Shown one piece after another: positions 59,299-64,000 of a stretch of 64,000 nt of DNA (positions within the stretch are counted from its first letter, which is position 1; each line of letters starts with the position of its first letter). Made by a program: the position numbers and the translations under genes. The DNA comes from JAAUQA01 sp036351435 (GTDB lineage: Bacteria > Pseudomonadota > Gammaproteobacteria > Competibacterales > Competibacteraceae). The notes under the pieces are model-generated. The model saw only the letters and a program-made list of their open reading frames with translations. It was not told the origin of the DNA and did not search any database. The stretch covers positions 27,745-91,744 of the forward strand of contig JAZBPA010000002.1 of the NCBI GenBank assembly GCA_036351435.1. The letters are read 5' to 3'.

Positions 59299-59967
59299 TC
59301 AATCGTCGCCTGAAAACGCCATCAGTAAGTGCAGTAGGCTCAGGAACAGGTTGTAAATCGACACGTACAGGGTCACCGTCGCCATGATGTAATTGGTTTC
59401 CCCGCCGTGAATGATCTCGCTGGTCTGATACAGAATCAAACCGGACATCAATAAGACGAACATCGCTGATACGGCTAGGGATAAGCCCGGTAGACTGAAC
59501 ACCATAGCCCCTATTCCCGCCAGAAAAGCCACTAGGATGCCCACCATCAAAAAGGCGCCCATGAAGCTGAAATCCTTGCGGGTTACCAGCGCATAACCGG
59601 ACAAGCTCAGGAAAATGATGCCGGTGCCGGCCAGAGCGGTCATCACCACTTGCGGGCCGTTCGGCAGCCCCAAATAGAGGTTGATGATCGGTCCCAGGGT
59701 ATACCCCATGAAGCCGGTTAAAGCGAAAACCGCAGCGATACCCCAAGCGCTGTTGCGCAACGAACTGGTCAAAAACAACAGACCGAAATATCCCGCTATA
59801 GTAAACAACCAGTGCATCGGCTGGGCGTTAACCGCAATCGCCACGCCTGCCATGAGGGCGCTGAACAACAGCGTCATCGACAACAACGTATAGGTGTTGC
59901 GTAACACCTTGTTGGTAGACAGTTCGGAAGGAACCGGTCGGGAAATATACTGTTCTTTCTCAAGCAT
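59299..59967 (-). CDS. Bax inhibitor-1/YccA family membrane protein
   Basis: A 222-residue, seven-helix membrane protein. It opens MLEKEQYISRPVPSELSTNK, shows the family LNSTYTLLS-like NKVLRNTYTLLSMTLL, and later GFMGYTLGPIINLYL and YETSEIIHGGETNY-like QTSEIIHGGETNYIMATV. GGAGG precedes ATG 59967. In E. coli YccA interacts with FtsH; other BI-1 proteins form calcium leaks. The role here is not known. Confidence 0.92.
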   Translation of the reverse strand: MLEKEQYISRPVPSELSTNKVLRNTYTLLSMTLLFSALMAGVAIAVNAQPMHWLFTIAGYFGLLFLTSSLRNSAWGIAAVFALTGFMGYTLGPIINLYLGLPNGPQVVMTALAGTGIIFLSLSGYALVTRKDFSFMGAFLMVGILVAFLAGIGAMVFSLPGLSLAVSAMFVLLMSGLILYQTSEIIHGGETNYIMATVTLYVSIYNLFLSLLHLLMAFSGDD

Positions 59968-60087
59968 TGCCTGAAAACCTCCAATGAGATTGAATCTGGC
60001 CATATTGACACTTAAGGTTATGTCCAGGTTCAAAAGATTAACAATTTGTAAGGAACGGTGAAAGCCCTGATTGGTCTAGCGTGTCTT

Positions 60088-60118
60088 GTAAAAAAACCCC
60101 CTAATTAACGGGGGTTTT
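60088..60118 (-). terminator. Rho-independent terminator of ETF-QO
   Basis: Stem AACCCCC/GGGGGTT (60095-60101 with 60110-60116), an 8-base loop, and on the minus strand T at 60090-60096. It lies 20 bases after the ETF-QO stop. A weaker T-run is present on the plus strand. Confidence 0.8.
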
Positions 60119-60137
60119 CAAGACACTCGAAGCGACC

Positions 60138-61811
60138 TTACATATTGGGGTATTCCGGCCCGTCTCCCCCTTCCGGCGTTACCCAAACGATATTCTGCGT
60201 GGGGTCTTTAATATCACAGGTTTTACAGTGCACGCAGTTAGAGAAGTTAATCTGCATGGTGGGATTGCTGCCGTCATCATCCCGAACGATTTCATAAACC
60301 CCCGCCGGGCAGTAACGCTCCTCAGGCGCATCATACAACGCCAAATTGTGGCTGATCGGCACTGAAGCGTCTTTCAGGGTCAGGTGCGCCGGCTGATGCT
60401 CGCTGTGATGGGTATTGGACAGATACACCGAGGACAACTTGTCGAAACTGATCACTCCATCCGGTTTGGGGTAATTGATCTTGGGTGCGTCGCTGGCCTT
60501 TTTCAAAGTCTGATGGTCAGCATGTTTAAAGTGCAGGGTCCAGGGTGCTTTGCCTCTGAACAGATAGGTGTCCATTCCGGCATAAGCGAGCGCCGCCCAC
60601 ATCCCCCACTGGAACGACGGGCGTATATTGCGAGCCACATGAAGTTCGGGGCCTAACCAGCTTTCTTTAAGCAGTTTGCGCGGATAACTGGTCAGTTCTT
60701 TGGGTGCGTTCTCTTGGCCGAGCGCTTCGAATGTTTCTTCAGCAGCGACCATGCCGGATTTCATCGCGGTATGGATGCCTTTGATCTTGGGGGTGTTGAG
60801 GAAACCTGCCGAACAACCAATCAGCATACCGCCGGGGAAAGTCAGTTGCGGGATCGACTGCCAGCCGCCTTCGTTCAAGGCGCGTGCACCGTAGGAAAGG
60901 CGTTTCCCGCCTTCGAATATCGGCCGCAGTTTAGGATGGGTTTTAAACCGCTGGAACTCGTCGAACGGGCTGATGTGGGGATTGGTGTAATCCAGGCCGA
61001 CCACAAAACCTACCGCAACCTGGTTATCCTCAATGTGATACAGGAACGAGCCGCCGTAAGTTCCCGCGTCCAGCGGCCAGCCGACCGTATGCATGATAGT
61101 GCCTTGCTTGTGCTTGGAGGGTTCAATCTCCCACACTTCCTTGACGCCGATCCCGTAGGTCTGCGGATCCGCTTGGGTTTTTCCGTAAATATCGGGGTCC
61201 ATGTTTTCCCGCAGTTTGAATTTCTCCTCCAACGTGCGCGTCAACGAACCCCGACAACCCTCGGCGAACATGGTGTATTTGGCGCGCAGTTCCATGCCGG
61301 GCTCGAAATCGTCGGTGGGTTGCCAATCTTTGGTGAAGCCTTTATCGACCGTGATCACGCCGCCGACACTGCCGTCGTCGTTGTAAATCACTTGTGCAGC
61401 GGGGAAGCCGGGATAGATTTCCACACCCCATTCTTCGGCTTGCTCACCCAGCCAACGAGTGAAATTGGCCTGACTGATGATGAAGTTGCCGTGATTGTGC
61501 ATTTGTGGCGGGGTCGGCATCTTGATGGCTGCCGAGCTGGTCAGAAACATGAAGCTGTCATCAGTTGCCGGCACCTTCAGGGGTGCGCCCTTCTCTTTCC
61601 AATCCGGAATGAGTTCATTCAATGAGCGGGGTTCAAGCACCGCACCGGATAAGATGTGCGAGCCCACGGCAGAGCCTTTCTCCAGAACGCAGACGTTAAT
61701 TTCTCGTTCTTTTTCTGCAGCGAGTTGTTTCAAACGAATAGCCGCTGCTAAACCGGAAGGACCGGCGCCGACGATAACGACGTCGTATTCCATACTTTCA
61801 CGTTCCACCAT
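60138..61811 (-). CDS. Electron transfer flavoprotein-ubiquinone oxidoreductase
   Basis: Passes electrons from reduced ETF (fatty-acid and amino-acid dehydrogenases) to ubiquinone. ATG 61811 with GAGAGG upstream gives 557 residues. The FAD-binding YDVVIVGAGPSGLAAAIRL lies near the N-terminus, GCSAGFLNTPKIKGIHTAMK in the middle, and the C-terminal [4Fe-4S] ligands in CVHCKTCDIK together with RYCPAGVYE. The C-terminus GGDGPEYPNM is typical. ETF subunit genes are not in the window. Confidence 0.95.
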   Translation of the reverse strand: MVERESMEYDVVIVGAGPSGLAAAIRLKQLAAEKEREINVCVLEKGSAVGSHILSGAVLEPRSLNELIPDWKEKGAPLKVPATDDSFMFLTSSAAIKMPTPPQMHNHGNFIISQANFTRWLGEQAEEWGVEIYPGFPAAQVIYNDDGSVGGVITVDKGFTKDWQPTDDFEPGMELRAKYTMFAEGCRGSLTRTLEEKFKLRENMDPDIYGKTQADPQTYGIGVKEVWEIEPSKHKQGTIMHTVGWPLDAGTYGGSFLYHIEDNQVAVGFVVGLDYTNPHISPFDEFQRFKTHPKLRPIFEGGKRLSYGARALNEGGWQSIPQLTFPGGMLIGCSAGFLNTPKIKGIHTAMKSGMVAAEETFEALGQENAPKELTSYPRKLLKESWLGPELHVARNIRPSFQWGMWAALAYAGMDTYLFRGKAPWTLHFKHADHQTLKKASDAPKINYPKPDGVISFDKLSSVYLSNTHHSEHQPAHLTLKDASVPISHNLALYDAPEERYCPAGVYEIVRDDDGSNPTMQINFSNCVHCKTCDIKDPTQNIVWVTPEGGDGPEYPNM

Positions 61812-61992
61812 GACTACCTCTCTAGTTGGTTGCTGATCTTGCCGACGTGTGGATTGCAGGAAACGAGTTGCGAGTCGATCGCTGGGATGACCGCTGCGCA
61901 AAATGATTCATTAAATCTTATCGAATGGACTGGAATTGTATTCGCACAAGCCGGAGTAATCCAGCCAAACCGTCGTTGGGTGGGTTAAATCG

Positions 61993-63111
61993 TTAGATCA
62001 TCGTGTCAATACCTTCCAAAAACCAAGCATATTGCGTTTCAACGGTTTCCTTGGCGATGCAAGCGGATAGGCCGGTAATGATGTTGTGTTTTAATCCCAA
62101 CCAACCCACTCCGTCTGACGGACCCAGGCTAATGAAATAACCTCTTTCATTGTAGGTATAAATGCGGGGCAGCCGACCTTGAACGATTCGTTGGATATTC
62201 AACGCGATATGTTTCCCTTTGTGAATGGCGGCTTGTGCAGTTAACGCATTCATACCGGGAGCGTCGTAATGCGAGCAATCACCGACGGCGAATAGATTCC
62301 AAAGCACACGGTCACCCACCCGGATTCGCCCATAACGATCCGTTTGAATTTTTCGGGGATAAGGGACAACGCCGGGAAAAAATAAGGTCATGGTTGAGGG
62401 TAGGCTGCTTTCCCGACCGCCCTTCACGGCTTTTACCTGAATTCGCCCGTTGGTTTGATCCAGATATTGTGTTGAGGGGAGATAGCTAATGTCCGCGGCA
62501 TGCAGTCGTTTGCTGACATAACGATGAAAGCGGCTGGGTAAATGCGGTAGTACGGTTGGTGCACGATCGATTAGGCGCAGTCGGCCGTTCGCGGAAATCT
62601 TTTTAAGCTGATGGTGTAGTTCAAACAAAAATTGCAGCCCGGTAGCCCCGGCGCCAACTACGGAAATATGCTTAATTTGTTGAGTAGGCCGTGTCACGAG
62701 GTCGGTTAGGATTGCTGGCCCATCGCCGCGACAGAACTCATCCAAACCGTAGATTCCCGCGCTTGGGTTACCTGCATAAGATGGTCTAGCGCCTGTCGCC
62801 AGCACTAGATAATCGAAGTCCAGCGAGCCATTGCCGAGTAAAACCGATTGGTGATCCTGCCAACGCCGTAACTCGGTTTGATCTAAAGCCATTTCCACTC
62901 GGTGATGTGTGAATCCGAAGCGTTCCCCCAATTCGGCGAAAGGGATTTGCTGATCGCTGAGAGGAGTATGCAGGGTCTTCTGTAAACAGGTCCGTTTCAG
63001 ATGATGGGAACCGGGATCAAACAGGTGAATCTCCGTCTTCGCCATTCTGCGTCGTAGCTCAATGATGGTGGCTAGCCCGGCATACCCTCCTCCGACGACA
63101 ATGACTCTCAC
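61993..63111 (-). CDS. NDH-2-like FAD-dependent oxidoreductase
   Basis: A 372-residue flavoprotein. It opens with the FAD motif VIVVGGGYAGLATIIELRR and has a second nucleotide motif VVGAGATGLQFLFELHH in the middle, plus FAVGDCSHYD near the end. This is the plan of type II NADH dehydrogenases, but it is shorter than the usual 400-450 residues. The start is GTG 63111, without an obvious ribosome site. Electron donor and acceptor are not settled by sequence. Confidence 0.8.
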   Translation of the reverse strand: MRVIVVGGGYAGLATIIELRRRMAKTEIHLFDPGSHHLKRTCLQKTLHTPLSDQQIPFAELGERFGFTHHRVEMALDQTELRRWQDHQSVLLGNGSLDFDYLVLATGARPSYAGNPSAGIYGLDEFCRGDGPAILTDLVTRPTQQIKHISVVGAGATGLQFLFELHHQLKKISANGRLRLIDRAPTVLPHLPSRFHRYVSKRLHAADISYLPSTQYLDQTNGRIQVKAVKGGRESSLPSTMTLFFPGVVPYPRKIQTDRYGRIRVGDRVLWNLFAVGDCSHYDAPGMNALTAQAAIHKGKHIALNIQRIVQGRLPRIYTYNERGYFISLGPSDGVGWLGLKHNIITGLSACIAKETVETQYAWFLEGIDTMI

Positions 63112-63120
63112 GGGAAAAGG

Positions 63121-63585
63121 TCAGAGTAACTCAAGCACTTCCTGAGCATGATTGGCGCAATCAGGGCCATCTATGATATGGGCGATTTTGCCCTGCTCGT
63201 CGATGATAAACGTGATGCGGCTGGCCAAACCCAGGACGCTGACCATCGTGTTAAGCAATCCCCCGCCCCCGATGGCACCATAAGATTTACTAACGGCTTT
63301 GTCGGTGTCCGCCAATAGCGGAAAAGTTAAGCGATGTTTTTCGCTGAAACGCTGGTGGGATGTTTCGTCTTGAGTTGAAACACCGAGCACCTCGGCTCCC
63401 TGAGTTCTGATTTCGGCATTGTAGTCCCGCAGCGAACAGGCTTGTTGGGTGCAACCGGGGGTGTCGTCCTTGGGATAAAAATAGAGCACCAGTTTCTTAC
63501 CGGCATAATCCGTCAAGCTGACAGCGCTTCCGTCCGTGGTTTTGCCCATGAAGGGAGGAGCGACATCACCTACTTTCAGTTTCAT
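63121..63585 (-). CDS. bcp: Thioredoxin-dependent peroxiredoxin Bcp (PrxQ)
   Basis: Reduces peroxides with thioredoxin as donor. The 154 residues start MKLKVGDVAPPFMGKTTDG; the peroxidatic Cys45 is in TPGCTQQACSLRD, with resolving Cys50 in the same helix, as in PrxQ. ATG 63585 is chosen. It lies 9 bases upstream of the flavoprotein gene, so they may be cotranscribed. Confidence 0.93.
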   Translation of the reverse strand: MKLKVGDVAPPFMGKTTDGSAVSLTDYAGKKLVLYFYPKDDTPGCTQQACSLRDYNAEIRTQGAEVLGVSTQDETSHQRFSEKHRLTFPLLADTDKAVSKSYGAIGGGGLLNTMVSVLGLASRITFIIDEQGKIAHIIDGPDCANHAQEVLELL

Positions 63586-63626
63586 CTACGTTGAAAACCT
63601 GCCAGTCAATTTGCGGGAGTTTGAAT

Positions 63627-63656
63627 GGCTCTCCATTGCTGCAAAGCTGGAGAGCC
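63627..63656 (-). repeat. 9-bp inverted repeat between ACBP and bcp
   Basis: GGCTCTCCA (63627-63635) and TGGAGAGCC (63648-63656) pair perfectly around 12 bases, between the acyl-CoA-binding protein stop and the bcp start. There is no U-tract, so it may be a 3'-end stabiliser or a weak terminator. Confidence 0.45.
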
Positions 63657-63682
63657 GGTTAAACAGCAACAGCTCAATCCGG

Positions 63683-63952
63683 TTAGCCTTGATCTTTGGC
63701 TTTGAGATCTTCGACCAAATCAATGTACTGCTGGATGGCGGTTTCTTTGTCTGTGCCTTTCAGCGCAGCCCAAGCATCGTATTTGTAACGGCCGACCAAG
63801 TCAGTGAAACCGGGACGCTCGCCTTCCACATCACCTACTGATCCTTGTTTAAACAGCCCGTAGAGCTTCAGGTTGGTGTTATTGTCGGGGCGTTTGCTCA
63901 GTTTCAATACTTCTTCAGACGCGGTTTTGAAGCTGGTTTCGAGATCAGACAT
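63683..63952 (-). CDS. Acyl-CoA-binding protein
   Basis: An 89-residue four-helix acyl-CoA-binding domain. The family's core motif LKLYGLFKQGSVGD (about 29-42) is present and the substrate-binding KYDAWAALKG follows. ACBPs are common in eukaryotes and only patchy in bacteria. It starts at ATG 63952, with bases beyond 63953 holding only its leader up to the window end. Confidence 0.93.
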   Translation of the reverse strand: MSDLETSFKTASEEVLKLSKRPDNNTNLKLYGLFKQGSVGDVEGERPGFTDLVGRYKYDAWAALKGTDKETAIQQYIDLVEDLKAKDQG

Positions 63953-64000
63953 AGTGCTTCCTCAAGTTAGGTGGCTAAAATGCATAGTGATGGTTTGGAA

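Noticed and set aside
60714..61625. 303-codon open frame antisense to ETF-QO
   Set aside because: It lies wholly opposite a full-length conserved gene with an intact FAD motif; no recognisable domain.

Overview
This 64 kb window reads as ordinary, gene-dense chromosome of a gammaproteobacterium. The evidence is gene content and order: bioH-bioC-bioD in an overlapping run, the rhlB/trxA/rho neighbourhood, an aa3-type oxidase cluster laid out as in Pseudomonas and its relatives, dxs near folE2, and an ahcY gene led by an S-adenosylhomocysteine (SAH) riboswitch. Base composition looks moderate (roughly 50-55 % G+C by eye). No insertion sequence, integrase, phage gene or CRISPR array was seen. 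I cannot place the organism below class level. Poly-3-hydroxybutyrate genes, ETF-ubiquinone oxidoreductase, an acyl-CoA-binding protein and a membrane formate dehydrogenase suggest a respiring storage-polymer former.

Layout. 1-1717: phaB (cut by the window edge) and phaA. 1986-6073: an exported phytase-like protein, a DUF436/UPF0340 gene and bioHCD. 6080-15557: the cytochrome c oxidase region, with a DUF2244 protein, CoxB carrying a fused cytochrome c, CoxA, a 40-residue membrane peptide, Cox11, CoxC, a reverse-strand twin-TM protein, SURF1, a Sco-like CxxxC protein, CtaA, CtaB and an exported redoxin. 15573-18580: a histidine phosphatase, a membrane protein, a PilZ protein and a PhzF protein. 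18678-22540: tRNA-Phe and the minus-strand methyl-cycle genes metK, ahcY and metF. 22705-26903: purH, purD and rho. 27106-33446: trxA, rhlB, a gamma-glutamyltransferase homologue, dxs and folE2. 33541-38253: a PhoD-like phosphatase, tRNA-Leu, small unknowns, a GFA protein and an AI-2E-type permease. 38305-46840: an RND tripartite efflux operon, purC and pyk. 46831-58745: an M16 peptidase and a complete formate dehydrogenase locus. 58752-63952: DUF427, BI-1, ETF-QO, an NDH-2-like flavoprotein, Bcp and acyl-CoA-binding protein.

Functional links. The cox region holds subunits I-III, heme A synthesis (CtaA, CtaB) and copper or heme insertion factors (Cox11, SURF1, Sco-like), so it can build a terminal oxidase from one locus. 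The formate dehydrogenase locus is one minus-strand run (DUF3305, DUF3306, polyferredoxin, TorD-type chaperone, TAT peptide FdhX, FdhA, FdhB, lipoprotein, cytochrome b) that ends at a clear terminator at 48068-48093. A divergent DUF6352/exported ankyrin pair lies on its other flank. The shared upstream region carries two FNR/CRP-like 14-bp palindromes.

Nothing in the window is a clear-cut new system. The items most worth follow-up are the SAH riboswitch with a second intercistronic hairpin, the UPF0340 gene next to the biotin genes, the Sco-like/redoxin proteins of the oxidase cluster, and the little-characterised accessory proteins of the formate dehydrogenase locus.
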